A DNA stretch of 64,000 nt from Cephalotus follicularis (GCA_001972305.1 BDDD01002234.1:239090-303089); one strand, 5' to 3'. Counted from the stretch's first letter, positions 12,106 through 22,259 are shown. Notes: generated from the letters alone by a model not told the origin. Numbers and translations are program-made.

Positions 12106-12528
12106 ATGTTTTTTGTTAAACAGTTTGTGTGTGAGTTATCTAATTTGAACAAAGTGTTTTTGCTATGTTTTGTAAGTGTTTGTTTTCAGAATCCAAGATG
12201 ATTGACAATTTCATGTGTTATGTTGTTGATTTGATATTTTGGTGTTATGATGATTATATTGTTAAAATTATGCTTTTCTTTCTAATTTTTTTATTATTCT
12301 CCAAGATAGGGGGAGAAACATAGAATATGACGGTAAAAATGGTAAAGTGTTCTATCCCTCTCTTCGTAAGGGGGAACTTATTCTTATTCTACTTCTTCAT
12401 ATGTCTTTTTGATGCTATCCAAAAAATGGGGAGATAGCTCAAAATTGAAATTCTCTTAGTAAAGATGTATATTTAATTATGTTTCAATCTTATGCGCAAA
12501 TTTATGTCATCATCAAAAAGGGGGAGAT
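12106..12528 (+). other. C1 3' untranslated region with multiple purine tracts
   Basis: G-rich tracts TAGGGGGAGAAA (about 12307), AAGGGGGAACTT (about 12369), ATGGGGAGATAG (about 12427) and AAAAAGGGGGAGAT (12515-12528, abutting the LTR) occur in series. The last is the position expected for the polypurine tract that primes plus-strand DNA. Several such tracts in a row are typical of Sireviruses. Confidence 0.75.
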
Positions 12529-12644
12529 TGTTGACGTTTTTAGTCTCAATCCTAGTTTTGATGATAACATATTTGCATTTAACAAAGTTCATTTTATGTG
12601 CAAGATGTTAGAAATCTCACAAAGGCAAAAAGACAATTTTTTAC

Positions 12645-13225
12645 AAAGACATCGATGTAGTTGACAAGACATCAAGGCATTGACACAATAACATCGATGT
12701 GGTTAAAGAAAACATCGACGTCTTCAGCTCCAGAAGTTATAGGCAGTTTTTCCTCAAAGACATCGATCCTATTCTATAAAGACATCAACGTATTTGCCTC
12801 TAGAAGTTACATGAAGTTTTTCCTCAAAGACATCGATCCCACTTATGAAGACATCGAAGTTAAACTAAAAGACATCTATGTGTTTAGAAAAAACATCAAT
12901 GTGTTTAAGCTCAAACGTTAAGGTCGATTTTGAAGAAAGGCATGGATCCCATTCTATGAAGACATCGACGTCCAAGAAAAAGACGTCGATCCTTTTTCCA
13001 TGACATCGATGTGTTTGAAGACTCAGCTACAACTCCAGAAAAGACATCGATCCTTTACTATAACATAATATGTTGTTCATATCTTTAAAGCTTGGTTACA
13101 AGTCCAGAAAAGACATCAACGCCCATATTAGACATCGACGTCTTTTCACAAAATTATGCCCTGGATGCTCACAACGGCTAATTAACTTACAAAGACATCG
13201 ATGCTTATCAGAAGACATTGACGCT
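12645..13225. repeat. ACATCGATGT array, about 21-bp period (C1 LTR)
   Basis: ACATCG-type units start at 12649, 12669, 12691, 12712, 12760, 12782, 12830, 12851, 12872, 12893, about 12940, 12962, 12983, 13003, 13044, 13113, 13132, 13194 and 13214. Many steps are 19-22 bp and most of the larger gaps are close to two or three such steps. A larger repeat (ATCGATCC...AGAAGTTA..AGTTTTTCCTCAAAG) overlaps part of the array. Confidence 0.85.
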
Positions 13226-13322
13226 TCTCCTTCAACGGTTACATAACAAAGTTACAGCAAATCATGAGTTTTTCATATCTTAAACCTCCATGATTTATGT
13301 AACGGCTACAAGGAATTTTTGG

Positions 13323-13332
13323 CTATATAAAG
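13323..13332 (+). promoter_or_regulatory. Probable LTR TATA box (C1)
   Basis: CTATATAAAG lies about 100 bp after the last palindrome of the array and about 480 bp before the LTR end, as expected for a U3/R promoter. Confidence 0.6.
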
Positions 13333-13860
13333 GAAGATCCAAGCCTTCAGAAATAACCAAGAAACAAAGAATTCAAGCACTCAAGAAAATTACAAACTAC
13401 AAAGATCAAGTGCTCTTAGTGTCTTGAAAAGCTTCAAAGCATTACTTTTTGTGTTCTTGAGTTGTTCAATTGTTCTCAGCATTATAAGCTATATCAAACC
13501 TACTTAGAGGTTTTTTTGAAAACACAAAATCAAACACTTGTAATAGAGGAGAGTGAATCCTATAAGGTATTGTGGTCAAGGTCTTGTGATTGAGAGATCA
13601 ATCAAGAAAAAGTGTAAGGTGTAAGGAATTGCTACCTTAATCAATTCGGGCTATTGGAAATTCATGGAGCTACCTTGGGAAAAGTGGATGTAGGCAAGAG
13701 TTTGGCCGAACCACTCTAAAAATTCCCCTCTTGTATATTGCAAGAGCTGTTTTATTATTTCAGTTCACATAGGCTACATGGCCGTAGGCAGACTTCCTAC
13801 AAAACCATTTTAGGACAAAAGAGTTTGGGGTTGAAAACATTACATTTCGTATAAATATAG

Positions 13861-14491
13861 GGCACAAAGTGTTGACCCTTCCATAATAGCGTCGACGGTT
13901 TCGGGCAGCAAACCATCGTCGGTTAGGCAAAGCATTGCCGGTTTAGCGTTGCCTTATAAAGCGTCGATAGTTATCTCACTCCCAAAGTGTCGACGCTTTA
14001 AGCCAAGCATCGACGGTTTTGATAGTTGCAGCAACAACGCATTTGTTCATCTACAACACTAAAAATAAACTCCAATCCCAATTAAACCGTTGGAAACTCG
14101 ATCCAATGAAGGCCATAAGCCCCAATGGTCAGTTATAACTTGAAAACAACTTTAAACGATTAGATCCATACCGATAGATCCATAATCAAGAGAGAGAAGA
14201 GATTAGGCCAATAAACCTAAAACTCTCAAATCTCTCTCTGTTTTCCATTTTAATATGTTATTAAGCGTAACAACCACCTTAACTTATCCATCTAGCATAG
14301 ATCTATCAATCCATAACCCTATAATCCTTCCATTCCGTCAATATGCATGAATTCAAAGCATATGTGTAGAACCTACCTCAAAATTGTTGAGCTGAAGATA
14401 TGAAAGGATTTGCTACTGAATCATCATTTTGATCCTTCCATCAAGCTCTAAACTCTACCACGAATAGAAAGACTCCTTCCTTGGCTGAATC

Positions 14492-14526
<35 letters not shown>

Positions 14527-14783
14527 ACTCACTCTCTCACTTCCTCTCTCTATAAAATTGAATGAAAAATGGAATGAGAGTGCCAGAGTTGAACTGTCTA
14601 TATATAGACATCCTTGGGTGAAAAACCCAAAAACTTGCCCTCGGTTCACTTGAACCCACACTATCCAGAAACAACCATAAAAAGAAAAATATGATAATAT
14701 CATACACATGTCATGCCGTCACACAATACCGTCCAATATCATGTAATATAAATAGTACTGACATATATAACTCGGGCCTTACA
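13861..14783 (-). mobile_element. Reversed gypsy solo LTR (G3), 923 bp
   Basis: Read on the - strand it starts TGTAAGGCCCGAG at 14783 and ends TTTGTGCC at 13861. TATAG flanks it at 13856-13860 and 14784-14788. The last base differs from the canonical CA by one change. It contains a TATA-like CTATATATAG near 14598, a CT microsatellite, and TCGA motifs (GCGTCGACGG and relatives) between 13889 and 14022. Confidence 0.75.
14496..14525. repeat. (CT)n microsatellite
   Basis: About 15 CT units lie inside the reversed gypsy solo LTR. Confidence 0.95.
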
Positions 14784-15518
14784 TATAGAGATTAGTACAC
14801 CTCTCAGTGAGTCAGTGATCACTGATCGAGTATGTAGAGATTGCGTATTGGAGATTGATGGTAGTTGCTTGCGAGCTGACCTTATTGTTTTACCCATCCA
14901 GGGACTTGATGTGATTATTGGGATGGATTGGTTGTCTGTACACTATGCTCAGGTCGATTTCTATCAAAAGGTGGTGACCTTCTCTCCACACGGATAGTTG
15001 CCTTTCTTGTTTATGGGACCTTGGAACCGCATATAATCGAGGATTATAGCCTTACATACAGATAGGCTATTGAGGTAGGGTTTCCAGGGATACATAGAAC
15101 ATATGATTGACACCAACAGATGACAACCGAGCATGGAGGATATTCCAGTGGTATGGCAGTTCAGAGATGTTTTTCCTCAGGAATTGATATCCATGCCACC
15201 TGATAGGGAGAGTTTGTTATTAATCTCGTACCCGGAACAACTCTACTCTTAAGAGCATCATATCATATGACAACGATTGAACTGAAGGAATTGAAGGTAC
15301 AATTGCAGGACCTTCTTGACAAGGGTTCATACGCTCGAGTTTTTCTCCTTGGGGAGCACCATTCCTATTTATCAAGAAGAATGATGGATCAATGTGGATG
15401 TGCGTCAATTACCGACATCTTAATAGGTTCAAAGTGAAGAACATGCACCACCTATAGCACTATATTTTCTAAGCTCAATTTGAGGTCGGGTTATAACCAA
15501 TTGAGAGTTAGACAGAGT
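14784..15518 (+). pseudogene. Gypsy protease-RT fragment
   Basis: Starting with ISTPLSESVITDRVCR, this reads as the second half of a Ty3/gypsy protease (DVIIGMDWLSVHYA at about 14910) and runs into the front of RT ([16 protein letters not shown] at about 15280, then NLRSGYNQLRVRQS at about 15475-15515). Stops and frame changes are frequent (about 14996, 15110, 15200, 15250, 15430). The nearest match in the window is the protease-RT of the G1 element at 40381-41358. It probably belongs to an old element on the + strand, into which the flanking LTRs at 13861-14783 and 15519-16559 jumped. Confidence 0.8.
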
Positions 15519-16559
15519 TGAAATACCAATATGGCAACTCTTAAGAAATAAAATAATTGTTTGCGGAATTAACAAATTAAGACTATGAAACTAAACAATC
15601 ATACAAGAACAAATAAAACAATTATAAGTAAAGAGAGCAGGGATAGAGAGTGTGCAAACGTATTTATAGTGGTTCGGAAAATCCGTGTCTGCGTCCACTT
15701 TCTCAAGACTCCCTTGAGTTTCCACTAGAATCCACTAGTAACCTTTGATTTCGGCTTGCAGGTGCAAATCAAAGAAAAACCACCTTACAAGTGATCGACC
15801 CCCTTTGATAATCCTCCTAAGGGTTCACTTCCCTTGATTATCTCACGAAGGAATCACTCTTCTCTTTTACAATGAAACACTTAAAGGATTGGTTTGTGTT
15901 TACAAATAACCTCTTAAAGGTTGGATATGAAAGTGATAGCTAGTTACAAGCTTTGGATGTAAAAACGTAAACTATAGCTTGATGTTCTTCTCCTTGTAGA
16001 TGTGCAAGTTGAGCTCTTGAGATTGGATGTTCAAAAACTATTTAATCTTGTTTCTTGGCCTCTATATATAGCTTTCTTCAGTTTATGGCCGCTGTAAAAG
16101 TAATATAGCCGTTGGAGAAGTCTTTCAAGTTGTTGCATAAAAGTCGGCTCTTTAAAACATGATCATTAACATTTATGCTGCGCAAAGCGTCAATGGTGTC
16201 TCTTAAAGCATCGGCGCTTATGTTACCGTTATGCGTTGAATTTGAATTTTCTCGCTCTGTCCGCCGACGCTTTGATCTTGGTGTCGACTCTTTGGTATAA
16301 AGCGCTGACGCTTTACCTTGAGCGTCGCCACTTTGAGTTCTTCAAATGATTTTGCAAGTCACTATTTTTAACCGCAGATACACGTTCTTTAGGCATTGAC
16401 GCCTTAGTCCAAACCGCTTACGCTTACTTTGAGACCGTCGGCGCTTTGCCCTGTTTCTTCACTTCCTTATTTTGTTTATTTTTTTCTTGCACAGAAAGTA
16501 ACAAAGTTAAATGCAAATTTGTAATCATTAAAACTTAGGATTGAGACTAAAGGTCAACA
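15519..16559 (-). mobile_element. Reversed copia solo LTR (1041 bp)
   Basis: It begins TGAAATACCAATATGG, ends AAAGGTCAACA, and is flanked by AGAGT at 15514-15518 and 16560-16564. Read on the - strand it starts TGTTGACCTTTAGTCTCAAT, a typical Sirevirus-like LTR start related to C1 and C3. TCGA-type motifs (AAAGCGTCAATG, AAAGCATCGGCGC, GTGTCGACTC and others) lie at about 16184-16450. A TATA-like CTATATATAG lies near 16062-16074 on the downstream side in the LTR's own direction. Confidence 0.9.
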
Positions 16560-16569
16560 AGAGTGATGA

Positions 16570-16984
16570 AAGGAAGTTTGGAATGAAATTTTTTAAGCTT
16601 AGGGTTCATGATCTTGAGTCCTTGAAAAAGGAGGCGATTATGAATTCCTTTGTGTTCCTTCAATCCCAATTCTTGCAGTGTAGAGAACTCCATGGCATGA
16701 TTGTGCCTTCTAGGCCCAGCAACAAGTGTGGCTATGAGGTGTATTCACCACAGTTTTATGCATGTCAATTCGGATTAACCCAAGCTATTCCTGCTCCAGC
16801 CTTCTTTTCCTCCAACCGGTACCTTTCTGACCGTACTAATTTTTAAGCTGATCACAACAAGATGGTGATCGTAGTTGTTGACTCATTTCGTGCACAATTT
16901 GTCAACGAATTTGTTGCCTTTGTTGAGCATTTAGGCACAACTCTGGAGTTTGAACAGTGATGGTCAACTTATGTTGAAAAAGAG
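16570..16984 (+). pseudogene. Antisense gene of the Tat-like element, upstream fragment
   Basis: An open stretch reads FFKLRVHDLESLKKEAIM.. then ..GYEVYSPQFYACQFGLTQAIP, followed by a stop at about 16844 and further coding (NKMVIVVVDSFRAQFVNEF). The YSP..ACQFG.TQ.IP pattern is reminiscent of plant mobile domain proteins carried by some Tat-lineage retroelements; this is from memory and not a firm match. The reading continues at 27329 (TTTGCTTTGAGTTCTGAAG) across C2, whose 5-bp TSD AAGAG marks the exact break. On the left it is joined to an unrelated gypsy RT piece, so its true start is missing. Confidence 0.45.
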
Positions 16985-17199
16985 TGTTGGCCTTTGCCAC
17001 CCCGATTAATTACGTTTACATATGTTATTTTGATGATTAACAAACATAGATTACTTGTATGCATAATTCCTTGAGTTATAACTTCACATACTCACTTGAT
17101 TTTATGTCCAAAGTTGTGCAAAGAACATTTCTGCAGATACAGGCAAATCCAGTCGACTGCCACAGGGCACCAGTCGACTGCCCAAGGTTGAGTAGTCGA
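16985..17199 (+). mobile_element. C2 5' LTR remnant
   Basis: It aligns with the first 215 bp of the 3' LTR (26052 on), with six substitutions that I counted. It stops inside a TCGA motif (GTAGTCGA) at the junction with C3. Confidence 0.92.
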
Positions 17200-18142
17200 G
17201 TTTCCACTAGTTCTCCGAATACAATTACGGGTGCTATTCGGTTACACCTTGGTGATTGACCTCAATCACTTACAATCTCACTTTGGGTTCACTCCCCAAA
17301 TGTTCTAGGGTTCACTCCCCTATTACAATCAAAGTGTAAATTGTTTGTGTTTGTAACTAAACCTCTCACAAGGTTGGATTTTACAATATAGGATTGCTCA
17401 AAACAACGAGAACAAGAAATGGCTTAGAATACAAAAATAATGCTTTTGATTGAGCTCTTTGATTTGAATGCTTTGAGTGTGATTCTCTTGAATGATGTTT
17501 GTATGCTTGATTAGCTTGTATTGTTCTCTCTCTTTTCTTCAGAAAATTTCGTCTTTATATAGCTTCTTGTCTCACAGATCCGTTGGGATTAGTTTTGGAT
17601 TAATTCCTTAATGGAATGTCCACTTAAACCTGTCAGAAATTACTGCAGACGATCAAAGCGTCGACGCACTCCTTTAAAGCGTCGAAGGTCATGTGACCGT
17701 TGGGGCTCCCAAATTTGAATTCTCTTCTTGAAGCGCAGACGTTCCATTGATTATGTCGACCGCCAGATAAAGCGTCGACCGCCAGCCTTGAGCGTCGCCG
17801 CTTAGGCACATTTTAATTGCCATTTCCTCTATGTACCAGACAGCAGACGCTTTGCACTAAGCGTATGCGTTTTGCGCCTCAAAGCGCAGACGCTTGATTT
17901 TGAGAGTCGACGTTTTGAGCTTTATTCCCAATTCTCCAAGTGCTTCACAGGTAGGCGCTTTGTTCTTGTCTCGACCGTCAGCTAAAGCGCAGACGCTTTA
18001 ATTTCAAGCGTCGGCGGTCTGGGCGGTTTCTGCATAATTTCTGCTGATATGTTTATCTTTTATCTTTCTTGCACAAAAAGAAACTTTGTCAAATACAAAT
18101 ATGTTATCATCAAAACATAGGATTGAGACATAAATGTCAACA
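17200..18142 (-). mobile_element. C3 3' LTR (partial, about 943 bp)
   Basis: On the - strand it starts TGTTGACATTTATG at 18142. A TATA-like GCTATATAAAGACG lies near 17551-17564, and the array of AAAGCGTCGACGC and GCGCAGACGC motifs (about 17655-18015) lies upstream of it in LTR orientation. It is cut at 17200 by fusion to the C2 LTR. Confidence 0.88.
17650..18020. repeat. GCGTCGACGC-type motif array in the C3 LTR
   Basis: Units such as AAAGCGTCGACGC (17655), AAAGCGTCGAAG (17676), AAAGCGTCGACC (about 17769), AAAGCGCAGACGC and CAAGCGTCGGCGG recur; the first two are 21 bp apart and others are near multiples of that. Both GTCGAC and GCAGAC cores occur. Confidence 0.75.
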
Positions 18143-18511
18143 ATCTCCCCCTTTTTGATGATGACAAAATTTGTTACCATTAAAGCATAAAAATTGTTAA
18201 GTTTATAAACATTAACAAAGGAAGAGCATGTGAAGTAGGAATTGAAACTTTAAACCAATTGAGTTGAGACTTTTAAACCAATTTAGTTCAAACATAATAG
18301 CTCCCCCTGAGTTTAATGTCTCCCCCTTAGTCATAGAAGGGTTAAATTTCCTCTTTGATTCTATGTCTTAAGAACTTCTTTCAAAAATGTCATTTCTCCC
18401 CCAAAGTTTTAATCTTTAAAACATTGAACAAATGCATTAAGTGCTTGTATTCTCCCCCTTTTTGTTATCATCTTAAAAGGGATTTGGGGAACTCATCCAA
18501 CTTTAAGAAAG
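18143..18511 (-). other. C3 3' untranslated region with five purine tracts
   Basis: On the - strand AAAAAGGGGGAGAT abuts the LTR (18143-18156). Further AGGGGGAG-like tracts lie at about 18301, 18320, 18396 and 18451. This is the Sirevirus multiple-PPT arrangement. Confidence 0.8.
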
Positions 18512-20109
18512 CATTTGGCATATGAGAATGTTGCAAAGGATATAGTAAGAATGAGTATGAAAGAGATGGTAAAGGTATGCATTAATATTTAAGCCTGTGC
18601 ATACTAAAACGATTGAACAATATACCAAATCATTTCAAACTACAAGCATTAAAGCCATAGTCAGTACATGAAGCTGTAATTTAGTACACCAAAGCATTAA
18701 AAACATGAACTTCATTTCATTAATGCCATAACATAGTCATTTACATAAAAAGATTGAACTTTCAATCTTCAAACATTAAAACCAGAAAATGCAGAAATGC
18801 AAAAGAACAGAAAATGCAGAACACAAAAGACATGATGCACATGCTCAATCCTCCATAGCATCCGTGGCTGCATCGTCCGGTGGATTATCGTCGTGGCTGG
18901 ATGATGAGGATATGAGGCCATCATACACAACAAGGCCTGCGTCAGCAGTTCTCTTGAAAAATCTCTTTTGACGCCTCCTCATGCTCTCAATGTTCTTCTG
19001 CATGCTCTTGATAACATCGAACATCGAACATCTCATCCATCCCATGTCTTGGAGGATGTTCATCTGGAATCTGTTGAGGTGGTGGTTCGATCTGTAAAGG
19101 TGCATTCTCCGCTTCCTCACCAGCCTCGGCTTCTCCCTCTTCTTGCTCTATTCTGTTTGAATCCTCATCCCTTGTTATCCAAGCACCTGTCCTCTTGTGC
19201 TTTTTGAACCCCATTCTAGCGAGGGTTCCTTTTCCCAGCTTATCTGAACTTTGGAGGTCATTGTGCACCTCTCCAGTGAAGTCCACACCAAAACACTCTA
19301 AGATCCTAAGCATTTGGCATATGAGAATGTTGCAAAGGATATAGTAAGAATGAGTATGAAAGAGATGGTAAAGGTATGCATTAATATTTAAGCCTGTGCA
19401 TACTAAAACGATTGAACAATATACCAAATCATTTCAAACTACAAGCATTAAAGCCATAGTCAGTACATGAAGCTGTAATTTAGTACACCAAAGCATTAAA
19501 AACATGAACTTCATTTCATTAATGCCATAACATAGTCATTTACATAAAAAGATTGAACTTTCAATCTTCAAACATTAAAACCAGAAAATGCAGAAATGCA
19601 AAAGAACAGAAAATGCAGAACACAAAAGACATGATGCACATGCTCAATCCTCCATAGCATCCGTGGCTGCATCGTCCGGTGGATTATCGTCGTGGCTGGA
19701 TGATGAGGATATGAGGCCATCATACACAACAAGGCCTGCGTCAGCAGTTCTCTTGAAAAATCTCTTTTGACGCCTCCTCATGCTCTCAATGTTCTTCTGC
19801 ATGCTCTTGATAACATCGAACATCGAACATCTCATCCATCCCATGTCTTGGAGGATGTTCATCTGGAATCTGTTGAGGTGGTGGTTCGATCTGTAAAGGT
19901 GCATTCTCCGCTTCCTCACCAGCCTCGGCTTCTCCCTCTTCTTGCTCTATTCTGTTTGAATCCTCATCCCTTGTTATCCAAGCACCTGTCCTCTTGTGCT
20001 TTTTGAACCCCATTCTAGCGAGGGTTCCTTTTCCCAGCTTATCTGAACTTTGGAGGTCATTGTGCACCTCTCCAGTGAAGTCCACACCAAAACACTCTAA
20101 GATCCTGGT
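18512..20109. repeat. 799-bp perfect tandem duplication inside C3
   Basis: Copies 18512-19310 and 19311-20109 are offset by exactly 799 bp and I found no difference in the parts compared. They start at AGCATTTGGCATATGAG and end at CTAAGATCCT. The unit covers part of the 3' untranslated region and the C-terminal third of the env-like ORF. Confidence 0.93.
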
Positions 20110-20859
20110 TATGATATTGCTATAACCTAGCCTTGCATTCTCCCGGTCGTGTATCGAATGCATATACATCACAATGAGAAAGAGAACATTTATGGGTCGG
20201 CTAGTGACAAAGTGGTACAAAGTGAAGGCTTCCATGTGGGTTACCTCATCGAACCCACCGGCCTTAGGAAGAATGTGCGTGCAGATCGCACGGTGCAAAA
20301 ACCTATAGTGCAAAGGTAAATTCCTAGTGTACATACGCTGAAGTGGTTCAGCGTGTTCACCGAACAAGGTTCGAACACAGTCAAGTCTGTCAAAACCATC
20401 ACCAGAAACCCAAGTTCGTTGATTCCAGCCTTTAACACCTAGGTTTGGAATATTCAGTATGGAATGCAGCTTGTCTAAATCAAACTTAATGCACTTTCCT
20501 TTAACAGTGGTGCTAATGCCAGGCGTAGTGTATGAAGAGCTAGAAATAATTTTAGCATAAAACTCCTTCATAAGGTCTGGAAAACTAGGTTTGTTAAAAG
20601 AAAACAAAGGTTCTAACCCCTGAAATCTAAGCCACTCCACTATAGGGAATCCTTCCCTAGAACAAAAAGCAAAGTAAAGGACTTTACCTACTAAGATTTT
20701 TCGGTTAAAATAAGCTTCAGGGTACCTAAGCTTCGGAGCAGATACCTCAGGGACGGTGGAGGAGGTGGTGGCAGCAGCCTTCTCCTTCCCCTTCTTGCCA
20801 ACCGATTTCTTCTTGCTTTTGGACCCTTCCCCTTGCTCAAGACCCTTCGTTCTCACCAT
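19644..20859 (-). pseudogene. C3 env-like / putative plant transposon protein
   Basis: I start at MVRTKGLEQGEG (20859), since the C1 counterpart begins the same way; 17 more codons are open upstream. A lysine-rich N terminus is followed by KLRYPEAYFNRKILVGKV, KGKCIKFDLDKLHSILNIP, PKAGGFDEVTHMEAF and ARMGFKKHKRTGAWI, then an acidic E/A/P-rich stretch. The frame breaks at about 19825-19840, where GATGTTC is present twice in tandem on the coding strand. The C terminus then continues in another frame (SMQKNIESMRRRQKRFFKR, about 19795) to a stop at 19644. No signal peptide or clear membrane segment is evident, so 'env-like' refers to position only. Confidence 0.75.
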
Positions 20860-21236
20860 GATTGAAGTAGAAATGATGTTAATTTTTGATCTCCGACACG
20901 GATTCGTCAAGAAATCGCCAGAAAAATCGCCAGACAGTTGAATTTTTGAGTTAGGGTTCGTTGTACAGTGAGGCAGACGGCGCTTAGAAGTTTAAAGCCC
21001 GACTAAAGCGTCGACCGAGTGGGTAACAGCATCGGCGCTTAGACCAATTTCCCCAAATTCGAACCCTAATTTTTCTTTAAAGCGCAGACGCTTAAAATAC
21101 GACCGTCGGCGCTTAGATCTGTTTTTCTTCAAACTTGCCGCAAACGCGCGAGAATGTATGCAAATGATGCAATCATGTATAAACAAGCAATTTTAACAAA
21201 CATGCATATACATACAAATCATACAAACATGTTAAA
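20860..21236 (-). other. C3 pol-env spacer with TCGA-type array
   Basis: No conserved ORF is seen. Motifs AAAGCGTCGACC (21005), AGCATCGGCGCTT (about 21028), AAAGCGCAGACGCTT (21079) and GACCGTCGGCGCTT (21101) repeat the dialect of the C3 LTR, in steps of about 22 bp within each pair. Confidence 0.7.
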
Positions 21237-22238
21237 TCACTCAATTTCACACAAACCCAATTCTAGTCTAAATTTCGAGAAAGTTTGTTCATCTAGAGGT
21301 TTTGTAAATATGTCCGCGACTTGTTCTTTGGTCAGGACGAAGATTAATTCTATGTCACCCTTTTCAATATGGTCCTTGATGAAGTGATATCTAATGTCAA
21401 TGTGCTTGGTTCTAGAGTGATGTACGGGATTTTTCCCTAAGCAAATTGCACTAGTGTTATCACACCTAATGGGTACTTGAACAAGTTTACAAAAAATTGA
21501 AAATTCTTTGAAAGATTCACTTTTGTGGGCTAAGAAAATAGTCCATGTATATCTAGAATAATCGTCTACAATGACCATGGTATAGGATTTGCCTCCTAGG
21601 CTTCTAACATCTATTGGTCCAAATAAATCTAGATGTAAGAGTTGTAAAGGCCTAGTTGCAGATACTATGTTCTTATTTCGAAATGATGCTCTAGTTTGTT
21701 TACCATATTGGCATGCATCACAAATTCTATCCTTTTCAAAGCTAATCTTAGGTAGTTCTTTAACTAGTTCATGTTTCACAAGTTTAGAAATGGTTGACAT
21801 TCCTACATGACCTAGTCTTCTATGCCATAGCCAACTATCATCGTTCATGGAAACTAAACATTTAATGTTAACTAAGTCATCTATATCAACTATGTAAACA
21901 TTTCCATGCCTGTGTCCAAAAAACTTAACTTGACCACTATTTATATCTATGACTTTGCATAGGTCTTTTTCAAAAATGACCTTACAATCCTTGTCACATA
22001 ATTGACTTATGCTCAAGAGATTGTGCTTAAGTCCATCTACAAACAATACATTATGAATAGAGGTTTTGAGATTACCTATGGAGCCAACACCTTTGATTTT
22101 TCCTTTTGCATTGTCTCCGAAAGTAACTTCTCCTCCTTCTTTTGGTTCATAATTGACGAAGAGACTCTTGTCTCCCGTCATATGCTTGGAGCATCCACTA
22201 TCCAAGTACCATTGTTTCTTCTTGGACAATGCTTTCAA
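21237..22238 (-). CDS. C3 chimeric pol: protease + integrase front fused in frame to RNase H tail
   Basis: This 333-codon ORF starts with the aspartic protease motif WYLDSGCSKHMTGD (residues about 10-23). A GAG-pre-integrase/zinc region follows (WHRRLGHVGM near residue 138; CDACQYGKQ near 173), then the start of the integrase core (LLHLDLFGPI; VIVDDYSRYTW near 228). At about residue 253 (SIFCKLVQ) it jumps to the end of RNase H (VPIRCDNTSAICLGKNPVHH, KHIDIRYHF) and the copia C terminus LGLCEIE. The rest of integrase and all of RT are missing, yet the frame stays open. This is a non-autonomous derivative, and mobility would depend on enzymes from other elements. Confidence 0.88.
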   Translation of the reverse strand: MKALSKKKQWYLDSGCSKHMTGDKSLFVNYEPKEGGEVTFGDNAKGKIKGVGSIGNLKTSIHNVLFVDGLKHNLLSISQLCDKDCKVIFEKDLCKVIDINSGQVKFFGHRHGNVYIVDIDDLVNIKCLVSMNDDSWLWHRRLGHVGMSTISKLVKHELVKELPKISFEKDRICDACQYGKQTRASFRNKNIVSATRPLQLLHLDLFGPIDVRSLGGKSYTMVIVDDYSRYTWTIFLAHKSESFKEFSIFCKLVQVPIRCDNTSAICLGKNPVHHSRTKHIDIRYHFIKDHIEKGDIELIFVLTKEQVADIFTKPLDEQTFSKFRLELGLCEIE

Positions 22239-22259
22239 GCATACCTACAAACACAAAGA

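Larger units (their letters stand above)
2331..13801 (+). mobile_element. C1: Sirevirus-like Ty1/copia element, 3' half, interrupted
   Basis: In order the element shows integrase end, RT and RNase H (5470-7400), a pol-env spacer with a TCGA array, an env-like ORF (10754-12105), several purine tracts, and a 1273-bp 3' LTR (12529-13801, TGTTGAC...TTCCTACA). The env-like ORF after pol and the multiple G-rich tracts are Sirevirus traits. Its 5' LTR, gag and most of integrase lie left of the window. LTR insertions at 2342-5464 and 7763-10606, plus the one ending at 2330, interrupt it. The five bases after the LTR are AAACC. Confidence 0.8.
12529..13801 (+). mobile_element. C1 3' LTR
   Basis: The LTR is 1273 bp, starts TGTTGACGTTTTTAG and ends ACTTCCTACA. 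Upstream of the TATA box it carries the ACATCGATGT array. The segment around 13690 (GTGGATGTAGGC...GCCGAACCACT) also occurs in the C2 LTR at about 27160, which places both in related copia families. Confidence 0.88.

Noticed and set aside
18968-19207. 79-codon + strand ORF, repeated at 19767-20006
   Set aside because: It is the antisense shadow of the C3 env-like ORF, duplicated with the 799-bp unit.
19786-20910. Viral envelope glycoprotein
   Set aside because: No signal peptide, furin-like site or membrane anchor is apparent; it matches the plant transposon protein type seen in Sireviruses, so 'env-like' is only positional.
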